64,000 nucleotides of DNA from Furfurilactobacillus entadae (GTDB lineage Bacteria; Bacillota; Bacilli; Lactobacillales; Lactobacillaceae), in the NCBI RefSeq assembly GCF_045862745.1, contig NZ_BQXN01000009.1:12949-76948 (forward strand), written 5' to 3'. Below the pieces are notes generated by a model. It was not told the origin of the DNA and did no database searches. It saw only the letters and a program-made list of their open reading frames with translations. A program made the translations under genes and the position numbers. Shown here one piece after another: positions 34,550-41,692 of this stretch (the stretch's first letter is position 1; the number at the start of each line of letters is the position of its first letter).

Positions 34550-35518
34550 TTACCACATCGCCCAGATGCCGGTAATTGCCATCACGGCACCAATTGCCCA
34601 AAACGTCAGGTCAATGCGCCATTCACCCCAGCCATCCAGTTCAAACTGATGGTGGATCGGCGTCATTTTAAAGAGCCGTTTTCCGTGTGTGATGTGGAAG
34701 TAGCTCACCTGAATCATAACCGTGGCCGTTTCCGTAACGAACACACCACCGACCCATAGTAGAGATAACTCATGGTGTAACAAAATGGCAACGGCTGCTA
34801 AGGCCCCACCCAGTGCTAAGGAACCCATGTCCCCCATAAAAATCTGCGCTGGCTTATGGTTCCACAACAGAAAGGCTGCTAAGGCCCCAACGGTTGCTAA
34901 ACAAAACGTCATGACCCCGTATTGCTGTTGGTGCTGAGCAATGATGCCGTACGCAAGAAAGGCAATGATGGAAAGCCCCGTGGCTAAACCATCCAGGCCG
35001 TCCGTTAAGTTGACCGCATTTGAAAAGCCGATCAGCCAGATGATTGCAAACAAGCCATACCCGATGCCAAGCGGCACATTGCCAACAAACGGCACATGCA
35101 GGTTCATGGAAAAACCAGCGATTGCAAACATAATGACGAACACAACGGCTCCGATAATTTGCCCAAGCATCTTTTGTCGAGCCTTCAGACCATCGTTTTG
35201 CCGATTAAACACCTTAATGGAGTCATCCCACATGCCCAGCGCCCCATAGAAAATCATGGTAAACATAAGCATTCCGGCACTGCCATCAAGATGGTGTTGC
35301 ACCAGCCCCACAATAAGCGTTGTTACGATGGCGGCCACAATGAACATCAGGCCTCCCATCGTCGGTGTACCATTCTTTTTTTCGTGCCAACTGAGACCCT
35401 TTTCCCAGATGGTTTGGCCCTCACCGTGGGCGCGGAAATACCGAATTAAAAAGGGTAAAAAGATTGCCGTAATGGCAAAAGCCACCACAAGTGACCAGAT
35501 CCAAATATTGAGTTGCAT
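34550..35518 (-). CDS. mraY: Phospho-MurNAc-pentapeptide transferase
   Basis: Integral membrane enzyme (about ten spans, 322 residues) that joins phospho-MurNAc-pentapeptide to undecaprenyl phosphate, giving lipid I. Motifs: KKNGTPTMGGL near the start with the conserved Lys/Thr region, LTDGLDGLA with catalytic Asp residues, FMGDMGSLALGG, and the HHQFELDGW His region at the end. All are standard. It follows the PBP gene and precedes murD. Confidence 0.97.
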   Translation of the reverse strand: MQLNIWIWSLVVAFAITAIFLPFLIRYFRAHGEGQTIWEKGLSWHEKKNGTPTMGGLMFIVAAIVTTLIVGLVQHHLDGSAGMLMFTMIFYGALGMWDDSIKVFNRQNDGLKARQKMLGQIIGAVVFVIMFAIAGFSMNLHVPFVGNVPLGIGYGLFAIIWLIGFSNAVNLTDGLDGLATGLSIIAFLAYGIIAQHQQQYGVMTFCLATVGALAAFLLWNHKPAQIFMGDMGSLALGGALAAVAILLHHELSLLWVGGVFVTETATVMIQVSYFHITHGKRLFKMTPIHHQFELDGWGEWRIDLTFWAIGAVMAITGIWAMW

Positions 35519-35562
35519 AACGCTACTATCCCTACTTTCACATAATAAATGATTGGTGCCGG

Positions 35563-37728
35563 CTACTTAAATTTCACCACTAACTGTGCGTTTCGTTGAA
35601 TGGTTTGACCAGCCGCAATGTTTTGCTCGGTCACATAACCACTGCCTGAAGTTGTCACGGACATCCCGGCTAGTTTAGCATACGCTAACACATCCCCCAT
35701 TGACCATCCCTTCATGTCAGTCATGGTCAAATTATCACCTGCCCGTAAGAAGATTCGTTGGTTCGTGAGACTCGTGTCACCACCCTTTGGCGATTGCGCC
35801 GTGACCTTTTTACCATCACCGATCACAATCGGCGTTAACGATTTTGCCGTTAACTGTTGGCTGGCGTCACTCACCGCCGTCCCCGTTAGTGATGGGACCT
35901 TGACCGTCGCTGTCTTCCCGGTTTTAGCAGTGTCATGGTTCATTTCCAGGGCCTCTTGCATCACCGGTTTGAACACGTCACTTTCCCACTTCGTAATGGT
36001 TTGATCAGGCACTTGCTTTGGTTGGTTAACGGTCACGTACAACAGGTACCGGGGGTTTTTGGCCGGTGCCATTCCAATAATGGAGTTCAGCGTTGAATCC
36101 ATGCCGTCCATGTACTGCCCGTTACTCCCAACAACTTGCGCTGTCCCAGTTTTAGCAGCAACTTTATACCCGTCGATCTTAAAGTCCTGCCCCATCCCGT
36201 AGGATTTATACACATAATCCGTCATGTGATCGCGAACCGACTTAGCGGTTGCCGCACTGATCGGGTGCCCCACCATGGTTCGTTTGCCCTTATAGACAAC
36301 TTTCCCGGTGTTCGGGTCAACAATTTTATCAATGTAGTACGGCTTGATCATGGTTCCGTCACCCGCAATTGCCGTGTACGCCTGCAATAACTGCATGGGG
36401 GTCACCGTGATCCCCTGACCAAACGCCGTGTTGGCCTGTTCAATCGGCTGTGAAAACTGCATGGTTCCACTTGCTTCGTTTGGAAGTCCACTCTTGGTCG
36501 ACTTTAAGAACCCAAACGCCTTGATGTACTTCTGCCATGCGGTAGCGCCCATTTGTTGCTCCAAATGGGCCATAGCAACGTTACTGGATAAGTCGAACCC
36601 TTTAGAGTACGTGATGGTTCCCCACCCATTGGGGTTCCAGTCCGGAACGACTGAGTTATCAATTTTGTACCGACCCGACTGATACGTTGCATTCCCGTTG
36701 AAGTTCCCGGTATCAATGGATGCTGCCAGTGAAATACTCTTCATGGTCGATCCTGGTTCAAACGGATTTTCCACCAAGAGGTTACTCCATTGATCGTTCA
36801 ATCCTTCCATCGTTGACGCATTAAACGTGGGCCGTTGTGTTGCGGCCACGATCTTACCGGTCTTAGTGTCCACCATCATGGCCACCATGTTCTTTGGTTG
36901 AAGTTTGTTATACAAAACCTGCATTTGATTTTCCAGCAGGTTTTGTAACGGACTACTCAACGTCGTGTACACGTTATCCCCGTTTTTAACGGCCTTCTTG
37001 TTTTGCTGTGAATTCGGCAGTGTATAGCCAGACGAATCGTGCTTTGTCTGCTTAATTCCGTTTTCACCGGTCAACTTTTGATTCAGCTGTTGCTCGATCC
37101 CCATCTTACCGACGAGCGCCGTGAGCCCGTTTGAATCTTCCACCGGTTGCGCGTAGCCAATAATGTGGCTGGCAAAAATACCGTTTGGATACAGCCGCGC
37201 ACTTTGCGTGGTAAATTCAATCCCACTCAGATTGGCCTGCTCGATCTTACGTTTTGTGGCAATGGATAGGTTCTTCCCGGCGGCACCAAATTCCACCTGG
37301 AAGGTATCCTTTTTTGCCGACGTTAACGTCGCCATGATTTTCTTTTGGTCAACGTTCAGTGCTGCCCCCAAGGTCTTTGCAACCTTCGCTTTATCCGTCA
37401 CATACATTGGTTTCCCAGTCGTCGATAACTGTTCCTTATTCAGGACCGCATAGACGGTGTATGTATTTGTATCCATCGCAATGGCGTTACCCTCTGCGTC
37501 ATAAATCGTTCCCCGTTTGGCATGAACCGTCTGCTGCTCCGTATAGAGCGCCTGTGCCTGTTTCGACAGACTCACGTTTTGAACATGCTTACCCACGGCA
37601 ATATAAACAAAACGAATGCCCAGCAAGATAAACACCGCAAGAATTGCAATCAGCAGTGTATTACCAAAATGCTGACGATTACGACGGGTGTTACCTAAAC
37701 TAGACATTCGTTGCGGATCTTTTTTCAT
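35563..37728 (-). CDS. Class B penicillin-binding protein (septal transpeptidase, PBP2x/FtsI type)
   Basis: A 721-residue bitopic transpeptidase for septal peptidoglycan. It has a short basic cytosolic tail, one membrane span (about residues 24-44), a dimerisation/pedestal domain, and the transpeptidase domain with the active serine in EPGSTMKSIS near residue 326, the SXN motif in DLSSNVAM and the KTG motif in AAKTGTAQV near 527. Two PASTA domains follow at the C-terminus, as in pneumococcal PBP2x. Its ATG overlaps the TAA of ftsL (TAATG), showing coupling. Confidence 0.95.
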   Translation of the reverse strand: MKKDPQRMSSLGNTRRNRQHFGNTLLIAILAVFILLGIRFVYIAVGKHVQNVSLSKQAQALYTEQQTVHAKRGTIYDAEGNAIAMDTNTYTVYAVLNKEQLSTTGKPMYVTDKAKVAKTLGAALNVDQKKIMATLTSAKKDTFQVEFGAAGKNLSIATKRKIEQANLSGIEFTTQSARLYPNGIFASHIIGYAQPVEDSNGLTALVGKMGIEQQLNQKLTGENGIKQTKHDSSGYTLPNSQQNKKAVKNGDNVYTTLSSPLQNLLENQMQVLYNKLQPKNMVAMMVDTKTGKIVAATQRPTFNASTMEGLNDQWSNLLVENPFEPGSTMKSISLAASIDTGNFNGNATYQSGRYKIDNSVVPDWNPNGWGTITYSKGFDLSSNVAMAHLEQQMGATAWQKYIKAFGFLKSTKSGLPNEASGTMQFSQPIEQANTAFGQGITVTPMQLLQAYTAIAGDGTMIKPYYIDKIVDPNTGKVVYKGKRTMVGHPISAATAKSVRDHMTDYVYKSYGMGQDFKIDGYKVAAKTGTAQVVGSNGQYMDGMDSTLNSIIGMAPAKNPRYLLYVTVNQPKQVPDQTITKWESDVFKPVMQEALEMNHDTAKTGKTATVKVPSLTGTAVSDASQQLTAKSLTPIVIGDGKKVTAQSPKGGDTSLTNQRIFLRAGDNLTMTDMKGWSMGDVLAYAKLAGMSVTTSGSGYVTEQNIAAGQTIQRNAQLVVKFK

Positions 37729-38099
37729 TATTTACTAACATTCCTTATGTTTTGACTGGACAGCGTCAACCCATTTTTAACAGCGACCGCATCCAACCGG
37801 GACCGGCTTGAAAGTTCACTGATTTCTTGGTTGGCAGAGGCATTTTTTGTGTTGACCTTGCTTAACTGAGCCTGCGTAGTCTGAAGTGTCCGTTGCGAAG
37901 CTGTAATGGCAATCTGCGTATGAATGATGTTGATCGCAAAGCACACCACGATAATGCTACAAACTGCACCCAGCAACACTTCAAAGCCAGAAAGTGGCAA
38001 TCGTTTAAACCCGGGGTTTTGTTGGTGATCCGACTGACCAGCTGGTGCGGCTTGTCGTTTTGGTTCTTCTGGTTGGGGTTGCGCTAAATTCTGTGCCAT
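37728..38099 (-). CDS. ftsL: Cell division protein FtsL
   Basis: A 123-residue bitopic protein with a Pro/Gln-rich cytosolic tail of about 55 residues, one membrane span (VLLGAVCSIIVVCFAINIIH) and a short leucine-zipper-like extracellular coiled coil (ITASQRTLQTTQAQLSKVN). It pairs with DivIC and DivIB. Identity rests on topology, size and place between rsmH and pbp. Confidence 0.88.
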   Translation of the reverse strand: MAQNLAQPQPEEPKRQAAPAGQSDHQQNPGFKRLPLSGFEVLLGAVCSIIVVCFAINIIHTQIAITASQRTLQTTQAQLSKVNTKNASANQEISELSSRSRLDAVAVKNGLTLSSQNIRNVSK

Positions 38100-38160
38100 T
38101 AAGCTTAACTTCTTCCTTAAATTTTATGTGTAACAGTCATTGCATCATTCAAATGGTGGC

Positions 38161-39114
38161 CTAATCAACCACCGCGTTGCGTTCAATGACCCGCAACTTT
38201 GCACTATGTGAACGGCGGTTATCCGCCAGTTCCGTTGCTGTGGCCTCAATGGGTTTTCGATTGACCAGGTGGAACTGGGGTAACATGTCATCCGGAACCA
38301 CCGGCAACCCAGCCGGCAACTCTGGCAACTCCGTTTGTTCCTTAAACATGGTCTTAACCAACCGATCTTCTAATGACTGGAAGGTGATACAACTGACGCG
38401 GCCACCAGGATTTAGGAGCTTCAATGCTTGCTCCAAAGAACTTTCCAGTGCGCCTAATTCATCGTTGACCGCAATCCGAATGGCCTGAAAGGTCTTTTTG
38501 GCCGGGTGCCCACCATGTCGTCTGGCCCCCATGGGAATGGCATTTTTAATTAGTTCGGCCAGTTCCAACGTGGTTGTGATGGGATGATCTGCCCGGGTCT
38601 TCTCGATTTGCCGCGCAATCTGCTTGGAAAATTTTTCCTCACCGTAACGGTAAAAAATCCGAACCAGTTGGTTGTAATCCCACTCGTTAACCACCTGCAT
38701 TGCTGATAAGTCCTGGTCTTGATTCATCCGCATATCAAGCGGCGCGTCCAACCGGTAGCTAAAGCCCCGCTGTGCGTCATCAAACTGCGGGGAACTTACA
38801 CCGAGGTCATACAAGACACCATCAACATGGGTCACGCCCTGGGCCGCCAATGCAGCGGTCAATTCACGAAAGTTTGCTTTGATCAGGGTCAATGTACCAG
38901 CCGCTATTGCCGCGGCCAAGTGTTCTTTATTGTAATCCAGTGCCGTTTGGTCCTGGTCAAATGCGTATAGGTGACCCGTCGTCAATGCACTCAAAATCTT
39001 AGCTGAATGTCCGCCACCGCCAAGGGTACAGTCGACGTAGACGCCATCAGGCTTGATGGCAAGTCCATCCACTGCTTCGTTTAGTAACACCGTCACGTGA
39101 TTAAATGTTGCCAT
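38161..39114 (-). CDS. rsmH: 16S rRNA (cytosine-1402-N4)-methyltransferase
   Basis: The 317-residue MraW/RsmH methylates C1402 in the decoding centre of 16S rRNA with SAM. It opens with HVTVLLNEAVDGL, then the SAM motif VDCTLGGGGHS, the acidic AFDQDQTAL and the conserved YDLGVSSPQFDDAQRGFSY region; FQSLEDRLVK lies near the end. GGAGG precedes the ATG. It is the second gene of the dcw cluster, 28 bases after mraZ. Confidence 0.97.
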   Translation of the reverse strand: MATFNHVTVLLNEAVDGLAIKPDGVYVDCTLGGGGHSAKILSALTTGHLYAFDQDQTALDYNKEHLAAAIAAGTLTLIKANFRELTAALAAQGVTHVDGVLYDLGVSSPQFDDAQRGFSYRLDAPLDMRMNQDQDLSAMQVVNEWDYNQLVRIFYRYGEEKFSKQIARQIEKTRADHPITTTLELAELIKNAIPMGARRHGGHPAKKTFQAIRIAVNDELGALESSLEQALKLLNPGGRVSCITFQSLEDRLVKTMFKEQTELPELPAGLPVVPDDMLPQFHLVNRKPIEATATELADNRRSHSAKLRVIERNAVVD

Positions 39115-39142
39115 GCCGCCCTCCTCTCAGTTATTCAGCCCA

Positions 39143-39574
39143 TTAAAAATCAAAATCTGCCATCGCTTCTGAAATATCATCAATATTATCTGCAGTTGTT
39201 TCATTGTATGCAGTCCACTCATCAGCGGCCCAAATTTCAAACCGGTTGGACACCCCAACAATGACACACGCTTTTTCTAACTTCGCATGTTCGCGTAATG
39301 GCGTGGAAATGTTGATGCGGCCCTGCTTATCAAACTCACATTCAGTTGCGCCGGCGAACAAAAACCGGGCAAACGCACGGGCATCACGTTTAGTTAACGA
39401 TAATGCCTGGGTCTTTTCGACCAACTGGTTCCAATCGGCTTCAGGGTAGCCGAATAAACAGCCGTCAAGTCCCCGTGTCACTATGAATTTATCGCCCAGT
39501 TGGTTCCGAAATTTGGCGGGAATAATGAGTCGCCCTTTGTCATCAACGTTATGCTGAAACTCGCCCATGAACAT
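39143..39574 (-). CDS. mraZ: Transcriptional regulator MraZ
   Basis: A 143-residue protein of two AbrB-like (SpoVT/MraZ) halves: MGEFQHNVDDKGRLIIPAKFR and then FDKQGRINISTPLREHAKL each carry the DXXGR motif. MraZ forms a ring of eight or twelve subunits that binds repeated TGGG-type boxes upstream of its own gene and represses the dcw cluster in E. coli and some others. The start is the ATG at 39574 after GGGAGG; the frame is open to 39613 but without support. A fitting box array lies at 39684-39708. Confidence 0.95.
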   Translation of the reverse strand: MFMGEFQHNVDDKGRLIIPAKFRNQLGDKFIVTRGLDGCLFGYPEADWNQLVEKTQALSLTKRDARAFARFLFAGATECEFDKQGRINISTPLREHAKLEKACVIVGVSNRFEIWAADEWTAYNETTADNIDDISEAMADFDF

Positions 39575-39683
39575 GTTTGACTCACCTCCCCAACCAATTT
39601 TGTTTAGCTTCATTAGGAAACCCTTACCAATGTTGTTTTCAACGGTGGTTACACGGTCTCCATACTGCTTACGAAAAAAAGCT

Positions 39684-39708
39684 TACCACAATCCCCCACT
39701 CTCTACCA
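39684..39708 (-). promoter_or_regulatory. Putative MraZ operator: three boxes at exact 10-bp intervals
   Basis: On the minus strand TGGTA (39704-39708), TGGGG (39694-39698) and TGGTA (39684-39688), each separated by five bases. This is the architecture reported for MraZ of E. coli (TGGGN repeats with five-base spacers). It lies 110-134 bases before the mraZ start. Confidence 0.65.
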
Positions 39709-39748
39709 CGTGAAACAGAAAATTGTATTATTTTTGTTAAATAATTGT

Positions 39749-39777
39749 TTTTTAAATGGATTAAAAAAGCTTCTCAA
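39749..39777 (-). promoter_or_regulatory. Tentative mraZ promoter
   Basis: TTGAGA (39772-39777), 17-base spacer, TAAAAA (39749-39754) on the minus strand. The -10 is poor; TACAAT at 39722-39727 is an alternative -10 without a good -35. Confidence 0.35.
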
Positions 39778-39783
39778 TCATTG

Positions 39784-39798
39784 TTAGGCCGGGCCTAA
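39784..39798. repeat. GC-rich perfect palindrome upstream of mraZ promoter
   Basis: TTAGGCC, one base, GGCCTAA. It stands out in AT-rich sequence directly upstream of the tentative -35 box. Confidence 0.45.
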
Positions 39799-39875
39799 TT
39801 TCCATTTAATCCCGTTTTTGGAAAATGGTGGGGGATTTTTGTAAACTGTCCCAGCTACCAGCAATAAACGTCGCC

Positions 39876-39937
39876 AAATTAAAAATCGCTAAGGTCAGGA
39901 TGCCCTGTGACATCCTGACCTTAGCGATTTTTAATTT
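39876..39937 (-). terminator. Long perfect hairpin, terminator of DUF3397 gene
   Basis: A 27-bp perfect stem (39876-39902 with 39911-39937) with an 8-base loop. A5 and T5 runs are inside the stem, so the hairpin can work in both directions; a further T-run follows on the plus strand. Confidence 0.8.
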
Positions 39938-39956
39938 TTTTACACAGTTGGTATTA

Positions 39957-40316
39957 CTACCTGCGCGTCATTAGAACGACGATCACCGTGATGATGTATA
40001 TGGCAAGCCAGTAGAGATCACTACTGCGCCAGTACACGACCGCCCATTTTTGGTAGCTAACGGGTTTGCGCCCCTGAAAGATTCGCCACGCTGTAATGAT
40101 CCCAATCAAAAACCAGCCGGCAACCGCCCATAAAAATAGTGGGCGAACACTAAGCGTGCCCATTAACAAAACGTTTAACACGAGCAACACCGGTAACAAT
40201 GCATCCAGTGGATGAATCCACGCTGGCCAGTGCTTATGGGTTAACCGCCGCAAGAGAAACATAATGATGGCTAACAGAATTAAACACGCCACCTGAATGA
40301 TAATTTCGTTGATCAC
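39957..40316 (-). CDS. DUF3397 family membrane protein
   Basis: A 119-residue protein with four hydrophobic segments (about residues 5-25, 37-58, 63-82, 98-117) separated by short basic loops. It matches the DUF3397 family of Lactobacillales from memory; function unknown. The start is set at GTG 40316 because GAGG lies six bases before it; GTG at 40325 in the same frame overlaps that site and is the alternative. It is upstream of mraZ in many lactobacilli. Its promoter overlaps the divergent corA promoter. Confidence 0.75.
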   Translation of the reverse strand: MINEIIIQVACLILLAIIMFLLRRLTHKHWPAWIHPLDALLPVLLVLNVLLMGTLSVRPLFLWAVAGWFLIGIITAWRIFQGRKPVSYQKWAVVYWRSSDLYWLAIYIITVIVVLMTRR

Positions 40317-40346
40317 ACTAGCCACCTCGTCATTTTTTACAGTGTT

Positions 40347-40375
40347 AGTATACTGGTTTGAAAACAGTGACGCAA
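40347..40375 (-). promoter_or_regulatory. Promoter of DUF3397 gene, overlapping corA promoter
   Basis: TTGCGT (40370-40375), 17-base spacer, TATACT (40347-40352) on the minus strand. Confidence 0.55.
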
Positions 40376-40386
40376 TCGCCTACACT
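40358..40386 (+). promoter_or_regulatory. Promoter of corA-family gene, overlapping the DUF3397 promoter
   Basis: TTGAAA (40358-40363), 17-base spacer, TACACT (40381-40386) on the plus strand. Its -35 lies inside the spacer of the divergent promoter. Confidence 0.55.
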
Positions 40387-40442
40387 CTATGTTATCAATT
40401 GCACTTAGCGGTTAACAGTAAGTTAACCAGAAGGATACCCAC

Positions 40443-41399
40443 ATGATTGAATACTATGTTAACGACACAACGGGCCATTTGCTCCCCGTCGCCGGTCCCA
40501 CGACCGACTGTTGGATCAACGTGATCCAACCCACGCCAGATGAAATCAATGAACTTGTTGCCCGCTACCACTTTCCGGCCACATACATCAGCGCCATTTT
40601 GGATGACCGTGAAAAGCCGCGGGTCGACGGGATTGATCCCAACCGACCGAAGCAGCCGCTCCACCTGCTCCTCCAATTTCCGCAATATGAAACAACGCCC
40701 CTGGGGTACCTTGGCTTTGCCACCTATCCGTTTTCGTTCATTTTAACGGAGACCGCCGTCATCACCGTAAGTGCCCACCCGGCACCGTTCATTCATAGCT
40801 TCATCATGAACCCAACGGATACGGCCATTAAAATTGCCGACCGGCAGGACTTCATTTTACGGTTTGGTTGGTACATTGCCCATGACTTTGTCCATGCGCT
40901 CACCCTCACCGAACGCCAAACAAAAGCCCTGGAACGTGAATTGACCACGGCCACCTGTAACGACCAACTGTACCAAATTATGGCGCTGCAAAAGTCACTC
41001 ATCACGTTCACCAACGCTTTAAACGATAACCGGCCGGTGTTAGACCAAATTTCCACAGCACCCGCTTATTTCAACGGCCCCGACTTTCAAGAACTGTTGG
41101 CCCAAATCATTATTGAAACTAACCAGGCTCAGTCGATGGCCGTCATCCAAAATGACATCCTCACCCAGTACAGCAACATGGTTTCTGCCATTGTTTCCAA
41201 CAATTTAAATGAAGTGATGAAACTGTTAACCTCCGTCACGTTGATCATGACCATTCCAACGGTGATCGCCGGAATTTACGGCATGAACGTAACGCTCCCG
41301 TTTGCGCACTTTGCCCATGCGTTTGCCCTTGTGATGGCAGCGACGGTCATCATCTGTCTGCTCACGGCCAACATTTTGCGGCGTCATGACTGGCTCTAA
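40443..41399 (+). CDS. corA: CorA-family divalent cation (Mg2+) transporter
   Basis: A 318-residue homopentameric channel subunit. It has a large N-terminal cytosolic domain, a long helix (about 140-250), two C-terminal membrane spans (LLTSVTLIMTIPTVIAGIYG and FALVMAATVIICLLTANIL), and the signature GMN at the end of the first span (YGMNVTLP), the selectivity filter. The basic end RRHDWL is usual. Whether it carries Mg2+, Co2+ or another ion cannot be told. GAAGGAT precedes the ATG. The small DUF4044 gene follows. Confidence 0.92.
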   Translation: MIEYYVNDTTGHLLPVAGPTTDCWINVIQPTPDEINELVARYHFPATYISAILDDREKPRVDGIDPNRPKQPLHLLLQFPQYETTPLGYLGFATYPFSFILTETAVITVSAHPAPFIHSFIMNPTDTAIKIADRQDFILRFGWYIAHDFVHALTLTERQTKALERELTTATCNDQLYQIMALQKSLITFTNALNDNRPVLDQISTAPAYFNGPDFQELLAQIIIETNQAQSMAVIQNDILTQYSNMVSAIVSNNLNEVMKLLTSVTLIMTIPTVIAGIYGMNVTLPFAHFAHAFALVMAATVIICLLTANILRRHDWL

Positions 41400-41482
41400 C
41401 TGGGAATTAGTCGCTTCTCCCTTGTACTTTACCGGAGAACACGTTAACATGAAGCATAAAAGTTTTAAGGAGTAGTTCATTT

Positions 41483-41605
41483 ATGCAAGGTAAGAAAAAG
41501 CGTAGTGGCTTTGAAAAATTAACGATGGTCGTTGTTTGGTTCATGATTATTTTGACCCTCGGTGGGGTCATTTTAGCGGCCTTGCAACCACTAAATCTCT
41601 TTTAA
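41483..41605 (+). CDS. DUF4044-like small membrane protein (40 residues)
   Basis: A very short gene with strong support: AAGGAG 10 bases before the ATG, an intact frame of 41 codons and a terminator right after it. The product starts with the basic MQGKKKRSGFEKLT and has one membrane span (MVVVWFMIILTLGGVILAAL). It matches the pattern of DUF4044 proteins of Lactobacillales from memory (basic start, Trp, TLGG). Function unknown; a role as a small regulator of a membrane partner is only a guess. It may be transcribed with corA, which ends 83 bases upstream. Confidence 0.75.
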   Translation: MQGKKKRSGFEKLTMVVVWFMIILTLGGVILAALQPLNLF

Positions 41606-41626
41606 TCAGCACCAAGTTTGCTCATT

Positions 41627-41686
41627 AACCACCTAAAAACCCGTTCGCGTGTCTAAAATGACACGCGAACGGGTTTTTAGGTGGTT
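41627..41686. terminator. Long perfect bidirectional terminator (DUF4044 and ftsK)
   Basis: A 27-bp perfect stem (41627-41653 with 41660-41686) and a 6-base loop. The A5/T5 runs are within the stem. It separates two converging units. Confidence 0.85.
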
Positions 41687-41692
41687 TTGTAA

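Larger units (their letters stand above)
39575..39956. other. Intergenic region upstream of mraZ
   Basis: About 380 bases without a gene. It contains, from mraZ outward: the three putative MraZ boxes, a tentative promoter, an AT-rich stretch, a 7-bp palindrome (39784-39798), a reverse copy of GTGGGGGATT (39828-39837), and the long hairpin terminator of the DUF3397 gene (39876-39937). Confidence 0.6.
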
